Assembly: GCA_031266135.1 (NCBI GenBank)
Contig: JAISBP010000016.1
Location: forward strand, 1-48,939
Reading direction: 5' to 3'
Source: Holosporales bacterium
Lineage (GTDB): Bacteria; Pseudomonadota; Alphaproteobacteria; RUG11792
DNA length: 48,939 nt
The first letter of the stretch is position 1; each line of letters opens with the position of its first letter. The translations under genes were made by a program, and so were the position numbers. The notes under the pieces are model-generated. The model had not been told where the DNA came from and ran no database searches. It saw nothing but the letters and a program-made list of their open reading frames with translations. Shown piece by piece: positions 36,871-43,941 of this stretch.

Positions 36871-36952
36871 AGTTCTTTGTAGAAATACAGAATAGAGTAA
36901 GTTATTACAAGTAACCGACTGATGTGCCTTACGAATTTAAAACATTATGCAG
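36871..36952 (+). repeat. dispersed intergenic repeat, copy B
   Basis: This is the partner of 8192-8275, lying 65 bases before uvrC. Shared blocks are AATAGAGTAAGTTA, AAGTA, GACTGA, CTTAC and ACATTAT, with GTAAG/CTTAC able to pair. Confidence 0.6.
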
Positions 36953-37016
36953 CTGTCTAATATAGTCTAATATATGTGACGTTTGGCAATTCGTATTCCT
37001 TTTCAGAATAGAGTGC

Positions 37017-39002
37017 ATGAATAACTTCGACGACATTATCTCGTGTCTCAAATCCGTGGCAAATGAAGCTGGGATGAATCCTGGTATCTATAAAATGATC
37101 GATGTGCATGGGAAGGTTATATACGTCGGGAAAGCGAAGCACTTAAAGAATAGACTGATGTCCTACACCAGAATAGAAAAGATGCAGAATAGAATCAGGA
37201 TGATGATCTCAAATATTCATGATATAGAGATTATAGTGGTAAAGACAGAGATAGAAGCACTCCTACTGGAAAGCAACCTCATTAAACAGCTGAGGCCATT
37301 CTATAATATCCTCCTCAAGGACGATAAAACATTCCCATATATCGTCATCGATAAAACTCATGGTTTCCCCAGGATCTTTAAATATCGGACCCTCAAAGCG
37401 CGGGGTAGTAATTTCTTTGGTCCATACCCAGCGATAAGTGCCCTCGATGAAACACTGAACGTCATTCAAAAAGTGTTTCTCCTGAGGAATTGTACGGATA
37501 ATTATTTCGATAATAGGAAGAGGCCATGTCTGCAGTTTTTTATAAAAAGGTGCTCCGCGCCGTGTATGGGACGTATCTTAGAGGAAGAATATGCCAAGAA
37601 TGTGAGGCTCGCTGAGGATCTATTACGTGGGAAAGATGAGATCGCGAGGAATGCACTGATCTCTGAGATGAAGGTGGCATCTGAGTCTCTGGACTTCGAA
37701 CGGGCCGCCCTCATTCGTGACAGAATCGTGGCGATCAATAAGATTCAATCGAAGCAGTATATTCAGATTACCAACCTAGACGCCATGGACTTTGTGGCGG
37801 TGGCTAAGGGGGCCCAGGTATCCATAGTCTATGTCTCATTCTTCAGGCTCGGGAAAAACGTTGGATCAGATAAATTTACTATCCAAAACTCTTCGGAAGG
37901 TGATGACGTCACCGATATCCTCGAGTCATTCATAATGCAGTTCTATAGTAATGTCCGTCCTCCATCCGTCATCGTCACGAGTCATGATCTAAAAACCAGT
38001 AATAAGAATACGATTTCGATGATTCTTGGTGATAGATCTCTTTCAAAACCTCCAGAATCAGATCTCATGGAAGGAGAGATGGCACGCAGAACCGCAGTGT
38101 ACTCTGGTGTACACCAAGGAGATGAATGTAAGTATTCGAGCCGTGGCTCGACGCAGCAGAAGGCTGGTTATGGAGAGTTAGGGAAGAGGTCTGATGTAAA
38201 AGTGATATACGGTAAAAGTGGAGACTATATCAAGATCATAGACTCGTGTTTGGTCAACGCTCAACTGCACCTCAAAAAGGAATTGACCAACGAATTTGAG
38301 CAACAATTATCGAGTCTGAAGGAATTACTCGGAGTCGATAAGATTGACAGGATCGAGGCATTCGATAATAGTCATATCCAGGGAACGAATGCATGTGGCG
38401 TCATGATCGTCTTCGAAAATGGGAAGATCCAGAAGGATAAGGCCAGGAGCTTTAATATACAGGATAAAGTGGCGCACGGTGGAGATGATATCGGGATGAT
38501 GCAGTTTGTTCTCGAAAAACGATTTAAGTCGAATATATTGGAAATTCCTGATGTCATACTGATAGATGGTTGCTACACTCAACTCTCCGTCGCGGATAGA
38601 GTCCTCGAAAATTATGGATTAACTAATAAAGTGAAAGTAATTGGTATCGCGAAGCAGAATAACAGGAAAATTGGGTATGAGAAGGTAATACTAGGGAATA
38701 ATGAAGAGATTACATTTGGCAAGGACGATGAATTGCTCTCATTCCTAATAATGCTGAGAAATGAGGCGCACAGAAAGGCCATCACATTTCACCGTAAGAA
38801 GAGGAGCAAGTCCCTAGTAAAATCTGTACTGGATGATATACCGTCGATTGGGGATTATAGGCGCAAGAGGCTATTGGAGCATTTCGGATCTGTGGATCTA
38901 ATAAAAAAAGCTTCTATTGAGGAATTGAAAATGGTAAAAGGTATCGATACTCACACCGCACAACAAGTCTTTTACTTCTTTAATAAAGGTACGCAGGAAT
39001 GA
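37017..39002 (+). CDS. uvrC: excinuclease ABC subunit UvrC with in-frame palindromic element insertion
   Basis: UvrC makes both incisions in nucleotide excision repair. The N-terminal GIY-YIG domain reads 'PGIYKMIDVHGKVIYVGKAK', the Cys-containing segment and the UVR helix pair ('ALISEMKVASESLDFERAALIRD') follow, then the RNase-H-like endonuclease with 'IEAFDNSHIQGTNACG' and a C-terminal helix-hairpin-helix ('VLDDIPSIGDYRRKRLLEHF'). Residues 340-392 (53 codons) are a palindromic element placed in the linker before the endonuclease domain. Without it the length is 608, the family norm. It overlaps pgsA by four bases, the typical alphaproteobacterial pair. Confidence 0.97.
   Translation: MNNFDDIISCLKSVANEAGMNPGIYKMIDVHGKVIYVGKAKHLKNRLMSYTRIEKMQNRIRMMISNIHDIEIIVVKTEIEALLLESNLIKQLRPFYNILLKDDKTFPYIVIDKTHGFPRIFKYRTLKARGSNFFGPYPAISALDETLNVIQKVFLLRNCTDNYFDNRKRPCLQFFIKRCSAPCMGRILEEEYAKNVRLAEDLLRGKDEIARNALISEMKVASESLDFERAALIRDRIVAINKIQSKQYIQITNLDAMDFVAVAKGAQVSIVYVSFFRLGKNVGSDKFTIQNSSEGDDVTDILESFIMQFYSNVRPPSVIVTSHDLKTSNKNTISMILGDRSLSKPPESDLMEGEMARRTAVYSGVHQGDECKYSSRGSTQQKAGYGELGKRSDVKVIYGKSGDYIKIIDSCLVNAQLHLKKELTNEFEQQLSSLKELLGVDKIDRIEAFDNSHIQGTNACGVMIVFENGKIQKDKARSFNIQDKVAHGGDDIGMMQFVLEKRFKSNILEIPDVILIDGCYTQLSVADRVLENYGLTNKVKVIGIAKQNNRKIGYEKVILGNNEEITFGKDDELLSFLIMLRNEAHRKAITFHRKKRSKSLVKSVLDDIPSIGDYRRKRLLEHFGSVDLIKKASIEELKMVKGIDTHTAQQVFYFFNKGTQE
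38034..38192 (+). repeat. palindromic element copy 6, inside uvrC (159 bp, 53 codons)
   Basis: The ends, AGATCTCTT and AAGAGGTCT, pair over 9 bases with one G-T wobble. The frame starts at AGA and encodes 'PPESDLMEGEMARRTAVYS' then 'VHQGDECKYSSRGSTQQ'. It is the long subtype, sharing the 'KYSS' segment with the der copy. Confidence 0.95.
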
Positions 39003-39547
39003 GCAAATTATCGACCGTTCCAAATATCCTGACGATGTCGCGTGTATTTCTGCTGCCATTCTTCGTCCTCGGGTTTTTCATTGAACAGAGATTCGGGTTG
39101 TGGTTTTCGACCATCGTCTTCATGTTCTGCTGTATCACGGATTATCTGGATGGATACTACGCCCGTGCCTATAAGCAGACGACGAAGATCGGACAAGTCC
39201 TCGATCCACTCGCCGATAAAATCCTGATATCAATATCGATTCTATTTATCACGGGGTATGGACTTGTCGATAAGGTATCCATCATTCCGTCGTCCATCAT
39301 CCTGTGCCGCGAGATAATAATATCAGGCGTCAGGGAAAATGCCGATAATTTTAATACCCTAAAACTATCGAAATGGAAGACGACGGCGCAAATGTTGGCG
39401 ATAACGGCCGTCCTAGTCGCTGCATCTTCACATATAATATCCATCAAGATTTTTGGAGAGATTATGCTGTGGATTTCTTCGGTCATAGCCGTCATATCGG
39501 GGTTGATGTATTGCAGGAAACACGTATCTCTGGATCAGGAAAACTAA
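38999..39547 (+). CDS. pgsA: CDP-diacylglycerol--glycerol-3-phosphate 3-phosphatidyltransferase
   Basis: PgsA forms phosphatidylglycerophosphate, the committed step to phosphatidylglycerol. The 182-residue membrane protein carries the CDP-alcohol phosphatidyltransferase motif as 'DYLDGYYAR' followed by 'GQVLDPLADK', with all acidic residues present. Several hydrophobic helices surround it. It overlaps the end of uvrC by four bases and lies 24 bases before dapF. Confidence 0.95.
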   Translation: MSKLSTVPNILTMSRVFLLPFFVLGFFIEQRFGLWFSTIVFMFCCITDYLDGYYARAYKQTTKIGQVLDPLADKILISISILFITGYGLVDKVSIIPSSIILCREIIISGVRENADNFNTLKLSKWKTTAQMLAITAVLVAASSHIISIKIFGEIMLWISSVIAVISGLMYCRKHVSLDQEN

Positions 39548-39571
39548 TCCACATCGGAGGTTATAATTTAA

Positions 39572-40408
39572 ATGGCGACACGATTCGTAAAGGCCCAGAC
39601 AAACGGAAACGATTTCGTGATCCTGGAGGATTGTGTATTATCCGCCGAGAAATGCAGATCAATAGCGGGACGCCGTACTGGTATTGGATGTGATCAGATC
39701 ATCATCGTCAAAAAATTGACGTCCCTCAGATATGAATTAACCTTTTACAACAGTGATGGGACGAAGGCCGACATGTGTGGAAACGGAACATGTGCTGCCG
39801 CATTGTATGTTATTAATAGTATAGGAGAGTGCCGGGAACTAACCTTCGAGATTTCTGGACGAGAGTATAGGGTAAATAGCCAAGGATCTATCATTAGTCT
39901 GTTTGTAGAAAAACCTCAATTATTAGAACAAACTCCGGAGTATCAGATAGTTTCAACTGGAAATAGACACCTGGTATGCGGGATGGAAAAGACTAATTCC
40001 GTTAATGATTTAGCTCAGCAATTCTCGGATTGTAATATTCATTTTGTTGACGCCATAGACCAGGATACAATTCGGATGAAAACCTTTGAGCGAGGAGCGG
40101 GATGGACTATGGCCTGTGGAAGTGGAGCACTTGCCGTCGCTTTTGCTAGGAGTGTTACCAGACCTCTTGTCACAAACTCTTCAGAATCAGATCTTATGGA
40201 AGGAGAGACGGCACGCAGAACCGCAGTGTACTTGAGTGTACATGAGGATTTGAGTACCGTATCGACGCAGCAGAAGAATGATTGTGGAGAGTTAGGGAAG
40301 AGGTCTATTGTTCATGACGGTGGTATTTCTATCGTAGAACACCACGGTGATTTACATAGCCTTTCCGTCGAACCTACCCTAGTTTTTGAGGGCGAGATTT
40401 ATGATTAA
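39572..40408 (+). CDS. dapF: diaminopimelate epimerase with in-frame palindromic element insertion
   Basis: DapF converts LL- to meso-diaminopimelate for peptidoglycan and lysine. The start gives 'FVKAQTNGNDFVILED'. The two catalytic cysteines are C69 in 'DMCGNGTC' and C182 in 'WTMACGSGALAVAF'. Residues 197-245 (49 codons) are a palindromic element inserted 14 residues after the second cysteine, before the last strands ('IVHDGGISIVEHHGDLHSL'). Without it the protein is about 229 residues, shorter than the usual ~270, so it is reduced. Both catalytic residues remain. A CGGAGG precedes the ATG. It overlaps tssA by eight bases. Confidence 0.93.
   Translation: MATRFVKAQTNGNDFVILEDCVLSAEKCRSIAGRRTGIGCDQIIIVKKLTSLRYELTFYNSDGTKADMCGNGTCAAALYVINSIGECRELTFEISGREYRVNSQGSIISLFVEKPQLLEQTPEYQIVSTGNRHLVCGMEKTNSVNDLAQQFSDCNIHFVDAIDQDTIRMKTFERGAGWTMACGSGALAVAFARSVTRPLVTNSSESDLMEGETARRTAVYLSVHEDLSTVSTQQKNDCGELGKRSIVHDGGISIVEHHGDLHSLSVEPTLVFEGEIYD
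40160..40306 (+). repeat. palindromic element copy 7, inside dapF (147 bp, 49 codons)
   Basis: The ends form a perfect 9-base inverted repeat, AGACCTCTT and AAGAGGTCT, differing from the dxs copy by a compensating base pair. The frame starts at AGA and encodes 'SSESDLMEGETARRTAVYL' then 'VHEDLSTVSTQQKN'. It is the short subtype. Confidence 0.95.
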
Positions 40409-41444
40409 TAGGATTATAGTCGATGAGTTATTGGCTGAAATTCCGGGGACTCCGGATGGCATTGGTGCTAATGTATCCCTAACATCTGTCTATGATGACA
40501 TAAAGAATGCGAGGTTTGAGGAGGATGCTAGGCTTTCGCAGGGTGTCTGGGAAAGGGAGGCAAAAAAAGCGGACTGGAACCTAGTGGCGAAGCTAGCGAT
40601 CGACGCCCTAAAGACTCAATCAAAGGATCTGCAGATAGTTGGATGGCTAATGGAAGCCTCGATCATACTAGACGGATTCGATGGGATCATTCAATCCATC
40701 GACTTACTGCAGATATTTATTGAGTCGTTTTGGGGATCGTGTTATCCGAGGACGGATGAAAACACCTCGGATGATGAGCAGAAATTCAGGATTTTAGACT
40801 GGATTTATGATGCATCGGCAAAACGGGTACTGCTCATACCGTTCCTCATAATAAACGATGAAGAAGATGTAATAAACCTATACCAATATGAGTATGCGCA
40901 GGAGCTCAATGCACGAGCCATGAGGTCTCCGAAAAACACAACCGAAATAACGGCTTCTGTCCACAAGAATAATATGAAGACTATCGATGAAATCCAAAAA
41001 GGTATAAGGCAGGCGCCAGAGCATTCACTTGAGGTAATACTTGATAACATCGGACAGATTAAAATGGAGAAAAATAATCTTGAATCAACGATTGCCAAGA
41101 TATCCAAACAAAATTCTGTCGGAATATTTTCCGAACTCATAAAAAATGTTGAAAAAATCGAAAATATTCTGAGACAATACGTTACGAAGACAAGCAATAT
41201 CGTAACCCCTCAGCATAAGAAAGAGAAAGAACAGACCAAAATAAAATTCAGTGAACGAGAAGAAATATATGAAAAAATTAAAATATTGGCTCAGAGATTG
41301 ATGCAGGTCGAGAGGCATAGCCCAAGTCATTATATGCTGGACTTGGTGGTATCATGGCAGAATAAAACGTTGCTGGAAGTAATGAATGATCTAAAATCTG
41401 GAGACACGGAAGCCCATAAATTACTCAAATTCCTGATGCCCTAA
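40401..41444 (+). CDS. tssA: TssA-like (ImpA N-terminal domain) type VI secretion protein
   Basis: The ATG at 40401, behind GAGGG, overlaps the dapF stop. The N-terminal half shows the ImpA_N/TssA pattern: 'ADWNLVAKLAIDALKTQSKDLQIVGWLMEASIILDGFDGIIQSIDLLQIFIESFWGSCYPRT' in short conserved steps (KDLQIVGWL, GFDGI, FWGSCYP). The C-terminal half is a charged coiled-coil region. TssA primes and caps the contractile sheath of the type VI secretion system. No other T6SS component is in the window, so the rest of the machine would have to be elsewhere. Length 347 fits a short TssA. Confidence 0.8.
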   Translation: MINRIIVDELLAEIPGTPDGIGANVSLTSVYDDIKNARFEEDARLSQGVWEREAKKADWNLVAKLAIDALKTQSKDLQIVGWLMEASIILDGFDGIIQSIDLLQIFIESFWGSCYPRTDENTSDDEQKFRILDWIYDASAKRVLLIPFLIINDEEDVINLYQYEYAQELNARAMRSPKNTTEITASVHKNNMKTIDEIQKGIRQAPEHSLEVILDNIGQIKMEKNNLESTIAKISKQNSVGIFSELIKNVEKIENILRQYVTKTSNIVTPQHKKEKEQTKIKFSEREEIYEKIKILAQRLMQVERHSPSHYMLDLVVSWQNKTLLEVMNDLKSGDTEAHKLLKFLMP

Positions 41445-41534
41445 GATATATAAAATCCATAGTCTCTATTAACGGAAAATTAACGAAAATACAATAAAAT
41501 GAGCCATATAGAATAAAAAAAATTGAGGTAAATA

Positions 41535-42929
41535 ATGAGAAAATTGTTGGGGGTAGCAATGATTCTATCAATCATAGCGGCCAACTATGGTAATGATGTG
41601 AAGGCCAGTGGCAACCCAAAACCCAAAGCATTAACAACCGCCCAACTTCCAGGAGAAGAAGAGGACGAGGACGAAGCTCCTAGACCCGATAAGAAGCCGA
41701 AAAAAAGGGCTAGCGACAGTGACGCTGAGGACGAGGCTCCTAGACCCGATAAGAAATCGAAGAAACGGGCTGAAGCTAAAGCCCCTAGGGTCAGGATACA
41801 GTCTAGTGAAAGTGATGTTGAAGACGAAGCTCCTAGAGGCGGACCACTAAAGCCGGAAGATCCGGAGCCACAAGGCATCCTACCGGTAGTCCACGAGAGT
41901 GAAATCTATGACCAAATTCCTCTCGCATTACACCCTGAACTTGCTCTCCGGTTTGCAATTCCTACCCAAGCCGGTCAAGATGTGGTTTTCCTGTTCAACA
42001 CTCCACGCGGCCTTGAAATGTTGATAAGATTTCAGCAGGCAAAATGGCCAATGTCGGCCCAAGCCTCTAAGGGATTGGCTGTGGACCTGTTGGATCCAAA
42101 CGCCTCTCCCGCTGTTCGAAAGGTTGTCCTGGATCGGCTAGTAGAAGCTTTGATGGGGGCGGGCACAGAGTTTCAGGATTCGATAAGGAGTATAGGCCCA
42201 ATTCCGCGTGACATTGCAGACTACGGAAAGCCTGGTGTTGGTGAGTGCGTTCCAATCCAGGGTGACACTAAGAACTATACGTCTGTTATTGTGCATATTC
42301 CTACCGATGAAAAGGTTCACGCTAGTATCAGAGTTGGAGAAACGATGGATGTTGCCAAAAATAGACAAGCGAACAAGGCCCTAGCAGAGATATTTGCTCA
42401 ACTGGTCAATGTTCAAAAAAAGCTTGATACGCTGGTGCATCCAGAAAAACAGGCTGGGTCTAGTCAAAAGGCGTATGCAGTTGATTTCCGTGAACTTTAT
42501 GCTCAATTCGAGCGTTTGGAAAAAATTCGAGCTGATTGCGAGGCGCAATTTAGGGCTGGTCAGCTCGATTTATTCAAGCTTCCGGATGATAAGGCTCTCA
42601 CAGGACTTCTTACTAATGCTAGAAACGGTATGACCAGCGCTGAAAAAAATAGTAACAGAAATAGCGCGAATGCAGATACAAAAAGGAAAGCAGATGATGC
42701 CTTTGATTTAGCCAAGGCAAAAGTTGCAGCATTGGAAGCCGTTTCCGGATATAGGAAAACATTAATAGACCTAGATGCATTTCAAAAAGACCACAAAGAT
42801 AATATCCCCAAGCAACAGCAAATGGATAAGATCAGAGGCCAGGAAGCTAAAATAGCCGACTTTAAGAAAAAGGGGCAAGGCGTAATAGACGAGTACTATG
42901 GAAAACCAGCTCATAGTGAGGAGCCATAA
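41535..42929 (+). CDS. secreted protein with acidic/basic repeats, unknown function
   Basis: GAGG precedes the ATG, and a signal peptide ends near residue 25 ('VKASG'). The next ~85 residues are low-complexity. The unit 'EDEAPRPDKKPKKR' occurs at 45-58 and again, with one change, at 65-78, and a third partial copy starts at 96. The basic KKPKKR and KKSKKR clusters resemble monopartite nuclear localisation signals. The rest (about 110-464) is a mostly helical domain with coiled-coil character and no recognised family. Export plus NLS-like motifs make it an effector candidate, as an inference only. Confidence 0.75.
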   Translation: MRKLLGVAMILSIIAANYGNDVKASGNPKPKALTTAQLPGEEEDEDEAPRPDKKPKKRASDSDAEDEAPRPDKKSKKRAEAKAPRVRIQSSESDVEDEAPRGGPLKPEDPEPQGILPVVHESEIYDQIPLALHPELALRFAIPTQAGQDVVFLFNTPRGLEMLIRFQQAKWPMSAQASKGLAVDLLDPNASPAVRKVVLDRLVEALMGAGTEFQDSIRSIGPIPRDIADYGKPGVGECVPIQGDTKNYTSVIVHIPTDEKVHASIRVGETMDVAKNRQANKALAEIFAQLVNVQKKLDTLVHPEKQAGSSQKAYAVDFRELYAQFERLEKIRADCEAQFRAGQLDLFKLPDDKALTGLLTNARNGMTSAEKNSNRNSANADTKRKADDAFDLAKAKVAALEAVSGYRKTLIDLDAFQKDHKDNIPKQQQMDKIRGQEAKIADFKKKGQGVIDEYYGKPAHSEEP

Positions 42930-43064
42930 GATACCATCGGCGTCCGCATAAGGAAATCTGACGGGGATCCGATAAAAAACGGTAGCGGAACACGTATAGA
43001 ACGTAAGAAGTTAAACCAAAAAAACGTGTATACGATGATTCCGCTAGTCGAAATTTTTAATTAA
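42930..43064 (+). other. in-frame open extension after the stop of the upstream gene
   Basis: After the TAA at 42927 the same frame stays open for 44 codons and ends in a TAA at the edge of a palindromic element. The translation looks protein-like, rich in K, R and I, and includes 'VRIRKSDGDPIKNGSGTR'. It may be the remnant C-terminus of a longer ancestral gene or of an unrelated deleted gene. A chance open stretch of this length is not excluded. Confidence 0.3.
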
Positions 43065-43183
43065 ACCCCTTCCATAACTCTCCATAATAAGCTTCTTGGT
43101 ATCCACTCAAATACACGGCAGGTCTGAGTGCCGCCTTTCCTTCCAATAATGCTGATTCTGTAGGTTTGTGACAAGAGATCTAA
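43061..43183 (-). repeat. palindromic element copy 8, intergenic and shortened (about 123 bp)
   Basis: It is recognisable by CCTTCCATAACTCTCCA, AGCTTCTTGGT and GCTGATTCTGTAGGTTTGTG. The terminal repeats are imperfect (TTAAACCCCTT against TTAGATCTCTT), and about 25-35 bases of the core are missing. It lies between two exported-protein genes. Confidence 0.82.
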
Positions 43184-43192
43184 TGTAAAATA

Positions 43193-43756
43193 CTAAGAAT
43201 CATCATCTGTTTTGCTATTACTGGAGCAGCATTCTAAATCTGAAGAAGAATACCCGTATTCCGTAGAAGATTCATTTGGTATGATTTTCATGAGAGTTTG
43301 GTGTGATTGGTTAAATTGCCAGTATCTGGGATGAAAGGTTATTACTCCATCTCGCAAAATGATGGTAAAGCACTTCCCGAGAGCACTAACGTTCCCAGCT
43401 TTCCAATTGAACACTTTGTATTCCACACCCGGGCAGAGTGAAAAGAAGATTTCAGCTCCGCTAACTCCGATCTCAGTAACTTGACCTGAAGGGGAAGCCC
43501 TAAATCTCCAGGAGTACGTATCGGTGGCCCACGACTGATGATAGAGGCGCAACGAGACATTTGCATGTGTCAAGCATTTGGGGACAGGAATATTGGTGGA
43601 GTCTTCTGGCATTAGGCATCCGCCAAATTGAGGTCCTCCATCTGGACCGATTTTGTATTGTACAATCCCTGATAGATTGACCCAATTACTTCCGAGAGCT
43701 GCTGAAGATACCGTTATAGCCAGCAAGATTCCTGTAAGTTTTGTTGCATATTTCAT
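43193..43756 (-). CDS. small secreted protein of unknown function
   Basis: GAGG precedes the ATG at 43756. A signal peptide ('KLTGILLAITVSSAALG') leads a 187-residue product with about 165 mature residues. The mature part is beta-rich, with several Cys and aromatic residues, for example 'WATDTYSWRFRASPSGQV' and 'VEYKVFNWKAGN', and a Ser/Asp-rich tail. No family is recognised. A promoter with a perfect TTGACA lies upstream. Confidence 0.75.
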   Translation of the reverse strand: MKYATKLTGILLAITVSSAALGSNWVNLSGIVQYKIGPDGGPQFGGCLMPEDSTNIPVPKCLTHANVSLRLYHQSWATDTYSWRFRASPSGQVTEIGVSGAEIFFSLCPGVEYKVFNWKAGNVSALGKCFTIILRDGVITFHPRYWQFNQSHQTLMKIIPNESSTEYGYSSSDLECCSSNSKTDDDS

Positions 43757-43798
43757 TGCCTCGGCCTTTCGTATTTGGTAATTTAATGATGCTTGGAT

Positions 43799-43827
43799 AA
43801 TCTAATTGGTTTTCTTATGCTTGTCAA
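43799..43827 (-). promoter_or_regulatory. promoter of the small secreted protein gene
   Basis: On the minus strand a perfect TTGACA (43822-43827) and TAGATT (43799-43804) are separated by 17 bases, about 40 bases upstream of the ATG. Confidence 0.6.
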
Positions 43828-43941
43828 TTGTCTCTCGGACTGATCTGCTATACTCCAGGAGTTAGTTCCCTTCAGGTTAGTGCTTCTTGTGCAGTATGGC
43901 GTTATAATGCTTTGTACTTGATAATTATTTAATTACGCGGA

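Noticed and set aside
41800-41840. 'SSESDVEDEAPR' in the 41535 secreted protein resembles the element peptide 'SSESDLMEGDPARR'
   Set aside because: The underlying DNA does not match the element and the phrase belongs to the protein's own EDEAPR repeats, so the similarity is probably coincidental.
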